Shown here: positions 34,002 through 40,382 of the stretch, piece after piece
Layout: each line of letters starts with the position of its first letter
Position numbering within the stretch: the first letter of the stretch is position 1
NCBI GenBank assembly: GCA_037414955.1
Contig: JBBEWH010000164.1
Coordinates: forward strand, 6,860-70,859
Direction: 5' to 3'
From: Phytohabitans sp037414955
GTDB taxonomy: Bacteria > Actinomycetota > Actinomycetes > Mycobacteriales > Micromonosporaceae
DNA length: 64,000 bases
Position numbers and translations under genes: made by a program
Notes under the pieces: model-generated
Told to the model about the DNA's origin: nothing
Database searches by the model: none
What the model saw: the letters and a program-made list of their open reading frames with translations, nothing else

Positions 34002-34610
34002 GTGAACCAGGCCCGACCGAAGGCCCGGATTTCCCGCGCGCTCGGTATTCCCCTGACGCGTAAGTGCGTCAAGTACTTCGAGCGGCGGCCGTTCCCGCCG
34101 GGCGTGCACGGCCGGAGCCGGCGCAAGACGTCTGACTACCAGGTGCGGCTGCTGGAGAAGCAGCGGCTGCGGCACCAGTACAACATCAGCGAGACGCAGC
34201 TGCGGCGGACCTTCGAGGAGGCGGCGCGGAGCACGGACAAGACCGGCGAGCGCCTCGTCAGCCTGCTGGAGCGCCGGCTCGACGCGACCGTCCTGCGCGC
34301 CGGCCTGGCCCGCACCATCTACCAGGCCCGCCAGATCGTCGCGCACGGACACATCACCGTGGACGGTCGCAAGGTCGACATCCCGTCGTACCGGCTGAAG
34401 CCCGGCCAGGTCGTGGCCGTCAAGGAGAAGAGCCGGCAGAAGCCGCCGTTCCAGATCGCGGCGGCCGGCGCGCACGCCGACGGGCCGACCGCGCCGTACC
34501 TGTCGGTGGCGCTCAGCGAGCTGACCGCGACCCTGCTGCGCGAGCCCGCCCGCCGCGAGGTCCCGGTCCTCTGCGACGAGCAGCTGGTCGTCGAGTTCTA
34601 CTCCCGCTGA
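34002..34610 (+). CDS. rpsD: 30S ribosomal protein S4, zinc-free (C-minus) type
   Basis: A 202-residue S4. Residues 1-90 (RALGIPLTRKCVKYFERRPF, PPGVHGRSRRKTSDYQVRL) lack the Cys cluster of zinc-type S4. The S4 RNA-binding domain follows (ERRLDATVLRAGLARTIYQA, HGHITVDGRKVDIPSYR). The gene stands alone, not in the usual rpsM-rpsK-rpoA cluster, beside iron-box-like sites. It is therefore probably a second, stress-regulated S4, though in some actinobacteria the only S4 is of this type. The start GTG 34002 has GGAGGA upstream. Confidence 0.88.
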   Translation: MNQARPKARISRALGIPLTRKCVKYFERRPFPPGVHGRSRRKTSDYQVRLLEKQRLRHQYNISETQLRRTFEEAARSTDKTGERLVSLLERRLDATVLRAGLARTIYQARQIVAHGHITVDGRKVDIPSYRLKPGQVVAVKEKSRQKPPFQIAAAGAHADGPTAPYLSVALSELTATLLREPARREVPVLCDEQLVVEFYSR

Positions 34611-34641
34611 CCCCGCCCGGCGCTCCCCCCGCGTTCCCCAA

Positions 34642-34720
34642 AGGGCAGCCCTGTGGGGCGTGAATTCCCCACAGGGGAGCCCTATACCCGTCCAGGCGGG
34701 TATAGGGCAGCCCTGTGGGG
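34642..34720. terminator. Compound hairpins after rpsD
   Basis: Hairpin 1: 34642-34658 (AGGGCAGCCCTGTGGGG) with 34667-34683. Hairpin 2: GCCCTATACCCG at 34679-34690 with 34697-34708. The left arm of hairpin 1 occurs again at 34704-34720 and could compete for the same partner. The set lies between convergent genes and probably serves both. Confidence 0.8.
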
Positions 34721-34734
34721 GAGGGGAAGCGGAG

Positions 34735-35328
34735 CTAGGAGATCTTGCCGGCGGCGTAGCGCTGGATCGTCGGGGCGATCGCCGCGACGATCGCGTCGGG
34801 CGAGGCGGAGGCGAGCGGCTCCAGCTTGATCACGTATCGGATCATGGCGAGCCCGGCGACCTGCGACGCGACCAGGCTGGCGCGCAGCCGTGCCTCGGCC
34901 GGGTCGATCCCCAGCATCGGCACGACGTGCCGGATGAGTTGGGTGTTGATGAACTCCCGGAACAGCCGCGCCGACCACTCGTTGCTCACGGCCGACCGCA
35001 GCAGCGCGGCCCCCGCCGCGCCCGCCGGCGAGTCCCACACCGACAGGAACAGCCGCACCAGCCGCTCGCCGACCTCGTCCTGCCCGCCGACGAGCACCTG
35101 CGGGAACACATCGGCCGGGTCGATCGGGAAGTTCATGCAGGCCCGGAAGAGCTGTTCCTTCGTACCGAAATAGTGATGGACCAGCGCGGGGTCGACGCCC
35201 GCGCTGGTCGCTATGCCCCGGATGGAGGCGGCGTCGAAACCGCGCTCCGCGAACGCCTCCCGGGCGGCCGCGAGGATGGCCTCGCGGGTGTCCGGCTTGC
35301 CGGGGCGCCGCCCGGTGCGTCGTGTCAT
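34735..35328 (-). CDS. TetR family repressor
   Basis: A 197-residue regulator. The N-terminal helix-turn-helix (REAILAAAREAFAERGFDAA, IRGIATSAGVDPALVHHYFG) is classic TetR; the C-terminal ligand domain resembles the TetR_C_17-type group. It is the last gene of an operon with an ABC-2 exporter (14 bp gap), so it probably represses that operon through a palindrome such as TCATCACCTGATGA at 36813. Confidence 0.92.
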   Translation of the reverse strand: MTRRTGRRPGKPDTREAILAAAREAFAERGFDAASIRGIATSAGVDPALVHHYFGTKEQLFRACMNFPIDPADVFPQVLVGGQDEVGERLVRLFLSVWDSPAGAAGAALLRSAVSNEWSARLFREFINTQLIRHVVPMLGIDPAEARLRASLVASQVAGLAMIRYVIKLEPLASASPDAIVAAIAPTIQRYAAGKIS

Positions 35329-35342
35329 TGCCTTCCTCTATC

Positions 35343-36080
35343 TCACGGGGTGCGCCGCCTCAGGGTGGCCGCGGCGAGTGCCAGCGCCACGAGCACGCAG
35401 CCGCCGACGATCGCCACGTCCCGCCACATCGTGCCGGTCGGGTCGGCGTGGGCGCCCACCTCCTGCAGCGCCTCCACCGCGTACGACAGCGGCATGACGT
35501 CGCTGATCGCCTCCAGCCAGCCCACCATCTGGTCACGGGCCACGAACAGGCCGCAGAGCATGATCTGCGGGAACGCGACCACCGGCAGGAACTGTACGGC
35601 CTGGAACTCGGTCTGCGCGAAGGCGCTGCACAGCAGCCCCAACGCGACGCCGAGCACGGCGTTCACCACCGCGATCATGATAACCAGCCCGGCGCCGCCC
35701 TGGGTGTCCAGATCGAACAGCCAGTACGCGACGCCGGACGCGACCGCCGCCTGGACGGCCGCCGCGATGCCGAACGCGATCCCGTACCCGAAGAGCAGGT
35801 CGGCCTTGCCCAGCGGGGTGGTGAGCAAGCGTTCCAGCGTGCCGGTGGTGCGCTCGCGCAGCATCGCGATGCTGGTCACCAGGAACATGACGATGAACGG
35901 GAAGACGCCCAGCATGACCAGCGCGATCCGGTCGAAGAGCAGCGGCTGGTCGTCGAACATGAAGTAAAGCAGGGTCAGCAGCAGGATCGGCACCCCGAGC
36001 AGCATCGCGATGGTGCGCCGGTCGTGCCGGATCTGGCGCAGGATGCGCCCGATCGTGACGGCGAGCAGCTTCAGGTTCAT
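35343..36080 (-). CDS. ABC-2 type transporter permease
   Basis: A 245-residue six-helix permease. RTIAMLLGVPILLLTLLYFMF is helix 1; TTGTLERLLTTPLGKADLLFGY is the ABC-2 signature region; helices continue to VLVALALAAATLRRR. The start ATG 36080 overlaps the stop of the ATPase gene by 4 bp, so the two are translated together. Substrate unknown, probably drug or lipid export. Confidence 0.92.
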   Translation of the reverse strand: MNLKLLAVTIGRILRQIRHDRRTIAMLLGVPILLLTLLYFMFDDQPLLFDRIALVMLGVFPFIVMFLVTSIAMLRERTTGTLERLLTTPLGKADLLFGYGIAFGIAAAVQAAVASGVAYWLFDLDTQGGAGLVIMIAVVNAVLGVALGLLCSAFAQTEFQAVQFLPVVAFPQIMLCGLFVARDQMVGWLEAISDVMPLSYAVEALQEVGAHADPTGTMWRDVAIVGGCVLVALALAAATLRRRTP

Positions 36081-36796
36081 GCCGCCACCTCCTGGGCCCG
36101 GATCAAGCGCAGGAACGCCTCGTCGAGGTCGTCGGTGCCGGCGCTGGCCCGCACCGCGGCGGGCGTGTCGTCGGCGATCAGCCGGCCCTCCCGGATGAGC
36201 AACAGCCGCTCGCAGCGGGCGGCCTCGTCCATCACGTGGCTGGAGATCAGCAGGGTCGCGCCGTTCGCCGCCATCGCGTGGAACCGCTGCCACAGCTCGT
36301 CGCGCAGCACCGGGTCCTGGCCGACGGTCGGCTCGTCGAGGATGAGCAGATCGGGGTTGCCGACGATCGCGCATGCCAGCGAGGCGCGGCTGCGCTGGCC
36401 GCCGGAGAGCGTGCCGACCAGCTGCCCGGCCGCCTCCGCCAGGCCGACGTCCGCGACCGCCTGGTCGGCCTCCGTCGCGCCGAGGCCGTGCAGGGCGGCG
36501 AAGTAGCGGGCGTTCTCCCGGACGGTCAGGTCGGCGTACACGCTCGGGGCCTGAGTGAGATAGCCCACCCGCCGGCGCAGCGCGGCGGTGCCCGCCGGCT
36601 GCCCGAACACCGTGATCGACCCCGACTTGACGACCTGGACGCCCACGACCGCCCGCATGAGCGTGGTCTTGCCACTGCCGCTCGGCCCCAGCAGCCCGGT
36701 CACGCTGCCGCGCGGGATCACGCAGTCGATCCCGTGCAGCACGGTTCTCTTGCCACGCTCGATCACGAGGTCGCGGACCTCGATGGCGGTCTCCAT
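36077..36796 (-). CDS. ABC transporter ATP-binding protein (exporter)
   Basis: A 239-residue ATPase. Walker A GPSGSGKTT (about 38-46), Q-loop YLTQAPSVY, signature TLSGGQRSR, Walker B LLILDEPTVGQD, switch His in LLISSHVMDEA. ATG 36796 was chosen for GGGAGG seven nt upstream. First gene of the ATPase-permease-TetR operon. Confidence 0.93.
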   Translation of the reverse strand: METAIEVRDLVIERGKRTVLHGIDCVIPRGSVTGLLGPSGSGKTTLMRAVVGVQVVKSGSITVFGQPAGTAALRRRVGYLTQAPSVYADLTVRENARYFAALHGLGATEADQAVADVGLAEAAGQLVGTLSGGQRSRASLACAIVGNPDLLILDEPTVGQDPVLRDELWQRFHAMAANGATLLISSHVMDEAARCERLLLIREGRLIADDTPAAVRASAGTDDLDEAFLRLIRAQEVAA

Positions 36797-36812
36797 GGTG
36801 CCTCCCAAGAAC

Positions 36813-36826
36813 TCATCACCTGATGA
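36813..36826. promoter_or_regulatory. Candidate TetR operator
   Basis: TCATCA-CC-TGATGA is a perfect palindrome 16 bp upstream of the exporter ATPase start. It may be the operator of the TetR protein encoded at the end of this operon. Confidence 0.45.
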
Positions 36827-36868
36827 ACTCAACGCTAGATGAAATCTTGGAACAGCGCAACGCGCGGC

Positions 36869-36899
36869 TTGACTTCGAGTGGACTCGAACTGGAACCCT
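36869..36899 (+). promoter_or_regulatory. MerR-type promoter with dyad in the spacer
   Basis: The -35 TTGACT (36869-36874) overlaps a perfect dyad TTCGAGT-GG-ACTCGAA (36874-36889); a -10-like AACCCT follows at 36894. A dyad in a long spacer is the hallmark of MerR-activated promoters, here probably autoregulation. Confidence 0.65.
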
Positions 36900-36906
36900 A
36901 GGAGGC

Positions 36907-37290
36907 ATGACGACGACGGCGATGACGATGACCGTGAGCGAGGCGGCGCAGCGGGTCGGCCTGACGGCGTACACGCTGCGCTGGTACGAGCAGGAAGGTC
37001 TGGTCGAGCCGATCGGCCGGGACTCCGCCGGGCGCCGGGTCTACACCGAGCAGGATGTCAACTGGTTGCTGCTGCTCACCCGCCTGCGGCGCACCGGCAT
37101 GCCGGTGCGCGACATGCGCCGGTACGCCGAGTTGGCCCGCGAGGGCGACCAGACGATCGCCGCCCGCCTCGCCCTCTTCCAGGCGCACCGCGACCGGGTG
37201 CTCACCCGGATCGCGGAGCTGGAGGAGGACCTGAAGGTCCTCGACCACAAGATCGAGTGGTACGGAAGAGCCGTCGACGGACTGTGCTAG
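36907..37290 (+). CDS. MerR family regulator
   Basis: A 127-residue MerR protein. The DNA-binding head MTVSEAAQRVGLTAYTLRWYEQEGL with RDSAGRRVYTEQDV is followed by a coiled-coil dimer helix (ALFQAHRDRVLTRIAELEED). There is no C-terminal ligand domain and no metal-binding Cys, so the signal is unclear; it resembles the short regulators found next to oxidoreductases. ATG 36907 has GGAGG upstream; the promoter carries a matching dyad. Confidence 0.92.
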   Translation: MTTTAMTMTVSEAAQRVGLTAYTLRWYEQEGLVEPIGRDSAGRRVYTEQDVNWLLLLTRLRRTGMPVRDMRRYAELAREGDQTIAARLALFQAHRDRVLTRIAELEEDLKVLDHKIEWYGRAVDGLC

Positions 37291-37293
37291 CCC

Positions 37294-37412
37294 CATGATC
37301 AAGGCGTGCCGCCCCGCGGTGGTTGCGCGGGGTGGGGGGCCGGGGGGTGCTCGCCACTTCAAAACGGCGTCATCCACGGCCTTCACCCCCCGTGACGCAC
37401 GCCTTGATCATG
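37294..37412. repeat. Family A palindrome, copy 12 (expanded loop)
   Basis: CATGATCAAGGCGTGC at 37294-37309 pairs perfectly with GCACGCCTTGATCATG at 37397-37412. An 87-nt GC-rich segment replaces the inner arms. The C-to-G change in the left arm is matched by the complementary change on the right. CCC and GGG flank it. It holds the TGA of the GNAT gene. Confidence 0.92.
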
Positions 37413-37914
37413 GGGAGAGGGCCAGCACCTGGCCGGGCCACGGGCCGCGCGGAGTGTCCACGGTGAACGTCGCGGTGCGGGTGAACCCCTGGCTCTCGTA
37501 GTACCGCACGAGGGCGCCGTCGCCGCCGGCGAAGCAGTCCACCCGCAGCACCGCGACGCCCTGCTGCCGGGCCAGCGCGCGGGCATGGTCGAGGAGCGCG
37601 CTGCCGATGCCCCGCCCGGCGTACGCGCGTTCGGTGATGAGCAGCCGCACGTACAGCTCGGGCACGGTGGCGGCCGGCACGTACGGGAGCGCCGCGCCGA
37701 CCGCGAGCGCACCCACCGGCCGGTCGTCGAGCTCGGCGATCCACAGCCCGCCACTCTCCGCGTACCCGGTGACCCGCGCGACCCGGCGCGGGTCGGCGGA
37801 GTGCGGCTCCGTGCCCCACTGGTCGGTGCGCCCGCGCGCCACCAACCACTGGGTGGCCCGGTCCAGCATCCCCAGCACGGCCGGCACGTCGCCGACCCCA
37901 CCCGCTCTCAGCAC
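37408..37914 (-). CDS. GNAT family N-acetyltransferase
   Basis: A 168-residue GNAT. LYVRLLITERAYAGRGIGSALLD contains motif A, and VLRVDCFAGGDGALVRYYESQGF is the C-terminal part. The N-terminal MLDRATQWLVARGRTDQWG is a form common in actinobacteria. Acceptor unknown. GTG 37914 has CAGGAT on the minus strand (37921-37926), six nt upstream. The TGA (37408-37410) lies in palindrome copy 12. Confidence 0.9.
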   Translation of the reverse strand: MLRAGGVGDVPAVLGMLDRATQWLVARGRTDQWGTEPHSADPRRVARVTGYAESGGLWIAELDDRPVGALAVGAALPYVPAATVPELYVRLLITERAYAGRGIGSALLDHARALARQQGVAVLRVDCFAGGDGALVRYYESQGFTRTATFTVDTPRGPWPGQVLALSP

Positions 37915-37928
37915 ACTCTCATCCTGTC

Positions 37929-37970
37929 CATGATCGAGGCGTCCCTCAAGTGAGCGTCCCTCCAGTGAGA
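37929..37970. repeat. Family A palindrome, copy 13 (half element)
   Basis: CATGATCGAGGCGTCCCTCA plus AGT, followed directly by a second GCGTCCCTCCAGTGAG in the same orientation. The right arm is missing. It lies between divergent genes. Confidence 0.8.
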
Positions 37971-37988
37971 GGTCCTACGCTAAGCAAC

Positions 37989-38522
37989 ATGCGATACGCG
38001 GTGTTCCTGCGCGGGGTCAATCTCGGCGGCAGCCGGGCGCTCGCGATGGCCGACCTGCGCCGGGCGCTCGAGTCGCTCGGCTACACCGGCGTCGCCACCC
38101 ACCTGCGCAGTGGCAACGCCGTCATCACCACCGACGACGAAGACCCGGACCGGGTGGCCGCCACGATCCACGAGGCGCTCGCCGCCGAGGTGGGACTGCG
38201 CTCGGCGGTGCTGGTGCGCACCGGGCCCGAACTGGCCGCCGTGATCAAGGCCAATCCGTTCCCCGAGCACGAGTCCGAGCCGGCCAAGCTGCACGTCGCG
38301 TTCCTGTCGGCGCAGCCGTCCACAAAGGCCTTCGCGGCGCTCGACCTCGGCCGGTACGCCCCGGACGAGGCCCGCCTCGGCGACCGCGCGATCTACCTGT
38401 GGTTCCCCAACGGCGCCGGGCGTAGCAAGCTGGGCATCCCGCGACTGGCGACGATGGGCGTCGAGGCAACCGCGCGCAACTGGAACACCGTCCTGGCCCT
38501 CGCCGCCAAAACCTCCCCATGA
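37989..38522 (+). CDS. DUF1697 family protein
   Basis: A 177-residue soluble protein. MRYAVFLRGVNLGGSRALAMADLRRALESLGY and THLRSGNAVI are the family hallmark; WFPNGAGRSKL and TARNWNTVLAL close it. The biochemical role is unknown. ATG 37989 has TACGCT (37976-37981) seven nt upstream (leaderless). The TGA stop lies in palindrome copy 14. Confidence 0.9.
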   Translation: MRYAVFLRGVNLGGSRALAMADLRRALESLGYTGVATHLRSGNAVITTDDEDPDRVAATIHEALAAEVGLRSAVLVRTGPELAAVIKANPFPEHESEPAKLHVAFLSAQPSTKAFAALDLGRYAPDEARLGDRAIYLWFPNGAGRSKLGIPRLATMGVEATARNWNTVLALAAKTSP

Positions 38523-38573
38523 TCAAGGCGTCCTTCACGTCGCGAGAGCGGCGTGAATGTCGCCATGATAATG
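38518..38573. repeat. Family A palindrome, copy 14 (degenerate right arm)
   Basis: 56 bp. The left arm is intact; the right arm has several changes (GTCGCCATGATAATG). It lies between convergent genes. Confidence 0.85.
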
Positions 38574-38576
38574 GCA

Positions 38577-39026
38577 TTAGCGGGCGCGCTGCTCGCGCAG
38601 CATGGCGACCGACTTCGCCACCCGCGCCGCACGGGTCTCCGCTTTCTTGGCCGACGTCACCTGCGCGACATGCCACTGCTGCTTGCTGTAGGAGAGCGTG
38701 TCCCAGAACGCCCGCGCCGCCTGGTCGGCGGCCAGCGCCGCGGCCAGGTCGTCCGGCATCTCCACCGTGCGCGGCGCGGTGTCGAGCACGATCTCCAGAT
38801 CGAGTACGTCGCCGGCCCGCACGCCGGCCGCCATCCGGCGTTCGGCGCTGACGCCGAGCCAGAAGCTGCCACCCATGCGCGCGATCGAGGTGCGAAAGGT
38901 GTACCCCTTGACCGTGACGGCGACCTTGGGGTGCTTGCCGCCGCCCAGCTCGTCGACCAGCGAATCGGGCACCTGGAAGCCAGCGGTCGTGCCGCCGGTG
39001 GCCTGCAACTCCCCGCGAAACCTCAT
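38577..39026 (-). CDS. YdeI/OmpD-associated family protein with DUF1905
   Basis: A 149-residue protein. The N-terminal DUF1905 beta-barrel (FRGELQATGGTTAGFQVPD, GYTFRTSIARMGGSFWLGVS) is followed by a C-terminal YdeI-type helix pair (RAFWDTLSYSKQQWHVAQVT, ARRVAKSVAML-like end). Members are linked with bacteriocin or peptide resistance in other genomes; the role here is unknown. ATG 39026 was chosen because the conserved domain begins directly there. Confidence 0.85.
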   Translation of the reverse strand: MRFRGELQATGGTTAGFQVPDSLVDELGGGKHPKVAVTVKGYTFRTSIARMGGSFWLGVSAERRMAAGVRAGDVLDLEIVLDTAPRTVEMPDDLAAALAADQAARAFWDTLSYSKQQWHVAQVTSAKKAETRAARVAKSVAMLREQRAR

Positions 39027-39107
39027 GAGAAGACCTCTCCGTCGTGTCGAGCCATCATCATCCACTCAGACGGCTCGAAGGAGCGATTCTCACCTAGGCT
39101 CTCCGGA

Positions 39108-39419
39108 GTGATCTTCCATATCGCCGAGCTCGCGGACTGGCAGGCGGCCCAGGCGGCCGGTGACTACCGGGTATCGACCCGGGGCCGCACGCTGGCCGAG
39201 GAAGGGTTCATCCACGCGTCGCGCCGCGACCAGGTGCGGGCGACCGCGGAAGCCTTCTACGCCGGCGCCGGTCCGCTGGTGCTGCTCACCATCGACCCGG
39301 CCCGGCTGACGTCGCCGGTCCGCGACGAGGAAGTGGCGCCCGGCGCGGTCTTCCCGCACATCTACGGCCCAGTCAACCTTGACGCGGTCGTCGCCGTCGA
39401 ACCCTTCCCTTCCCCATGA
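39108..39419 (+). CDS. DUF952 family protein
   Basis: A 103-residue protein. IFHIAELADWQAAQAAGDY, EEGFIHASRRDQV and VFPHIYGPVNLDAVV are characteristic of DUF952, a small ADP-ribosyltransferase-like fold. Activity is not established. GTG 39108 has TAGGCT (39095-39100) seven nt upstream. The TGA stop lies in palindrome copy 15. Confidence 0.9.
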   Translation: MIFHIAELADWQAAQAAGDYRVSTRGRTLAEEGFIHASRRDQVRATAEAFYAGAGPLVLLTIDPARLTSPVRDEEVAPGAVFPHIYGPVNLDAVVAVEPFPSP

Positions 39420-39470
39420 TCAAGGCGTCCTTCACGTCGCTCCAGCTACATGAAGGACGCCTTGATCATG
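39415..39470. repeat. Family A palindrome, copy 15
   Basis: A 56-bp copy with intact outer arms and a weakly paired centre (CGCTCCAGCTA). It supplies the DUF952 stop. Confidence 0.95.
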
Positions 39471-39577
39471 GGTGAAGGCCGCCTGACAGTTCGGGACATA
39501 GGCACATTTGCCACTAGCGTTGTCCCGGCCGGACCGCCAGACTCTTCGCACGGGGTCAAGGCGAAGGAGTCTCATAT

Positions 39578-40333
39578 ATGGCCAGAGTCGGTAGAGCCCT
39601 GTTCGTGGCCGGAAGCGCCATGGCGCTCGTCATCGTCGCGGCCGGCGTCGCGCTCGCCGCGCCGCCGGCGAGGCTCGCCGCCAACGCCGAAGCGGCCGAG
39701 CAGAAGTGGCAGCCGGCGTACGACTACGACACCGACGGCTGCTACCCCACCCCCGCCATCGGCCCCAACGGGACCGTCAACGGCGGCCTCAAGCCGACCG
39801 GCGCGCTCAACGGCGACTGCCGCGCCCAGTCCGATCTGGACAACACCAACGGGTACGCCCGCTACAAGTGCAACAACGGCTGGTGCGCCTACGCCTACGC
39901 GCTCTACTTCGAGAAGGACCAGGTGGTGGCCAACATCGAGAGCGGGCACCGCCACGACTGGGAGCACGTGGTGGTCTGGGTGCAGAGCGACCAGGCGCGC
40001 TACGTCTCCACCTCCGCCCACGGCGCCCTCACCACCGTTGCCAGCGACCAGGTCCGGTGGGAGGGCACGCACCCGAAGATCGTTTACCACAAGGACGGCG
40101 CGGGGTCGCACGCCTTCCGCCTCGGCAACGCCAACGACGACCCGGCGGAGAACCACTACCGCGTGTGGCAGTACCCCACGCTGGTCGGCTGGAACGGTTA
40201 CCCCGCCGGCATCCGCGACCGGCTGAGCAACGCGAACTTCGGCAGCGCCATCTTCGACCTCAAGGACGGCCGGTTCACCTACCTCCTCGAGCGCGCCCTG
40301 CCGGCCGGCATCGCCTTCAACCCCCACGCCTGA
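39578..40333 (+). CDS. Secreted NPP1/NEP1-like (necrosis-inducing) protein
   Basis: A 251-residue protein with a Sec signal peptide (residues 1-28, hydrophobic VAGSAMALVIVAAGVALA, cleavage after Ala). The NLP heptapeptide appears as GHRHDWEHVVVW (about 127-138), with the GHRHDWE core that binds Mg/Ca and sphingolipid heads in plant-pathogen NLPs. YDTDGCYPTPAI and the Cys pairs are as in the family. In soil actinomycetes the role is uncertain and may not be phytotoxic. ATG 39578 follows AAGGAG. A strong bidirectional terminator follows. Confidence 0.9.
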   Translation: MARVGRALFVAGSAMALVIVAAGVALAAPPARLAANAEAAEQKWQPAYDYDTDGCYPTPAIGPNGTVNGGLKPTGALNGDCRAQSDLDNTNGYARYKCNNGWCAYAYALYFEKDQVVANIESGHRHDWEHVVVWVQSDQARYVSTSAHGALTTVASDQVRWEGTHPKIVYHKDGAGSHAFRLGNANDDPAENHYRVWQYPTLVGWNGYPAGIRDRLSNANFGSAIFDLKDGRFTYLLERALPAGIAFNPHA

Positions 40334-40338
40334 AACGC

Positions 40339-40374
40339 GCTGAAGGGCGGTCCCGCACGGGACCGCCCTTCAGC
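40339..40374. terminator. Bidirectional terminator
   Basis: GCTGAAGGGCGGTCCC at 40339-40354 and its perfect complement at 40359-40374 with a GCAC loop, between two convergent stops (40333 and 40383). Confidence 0.9.
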
Positions 40375-40382
40375 ATCGGGTG

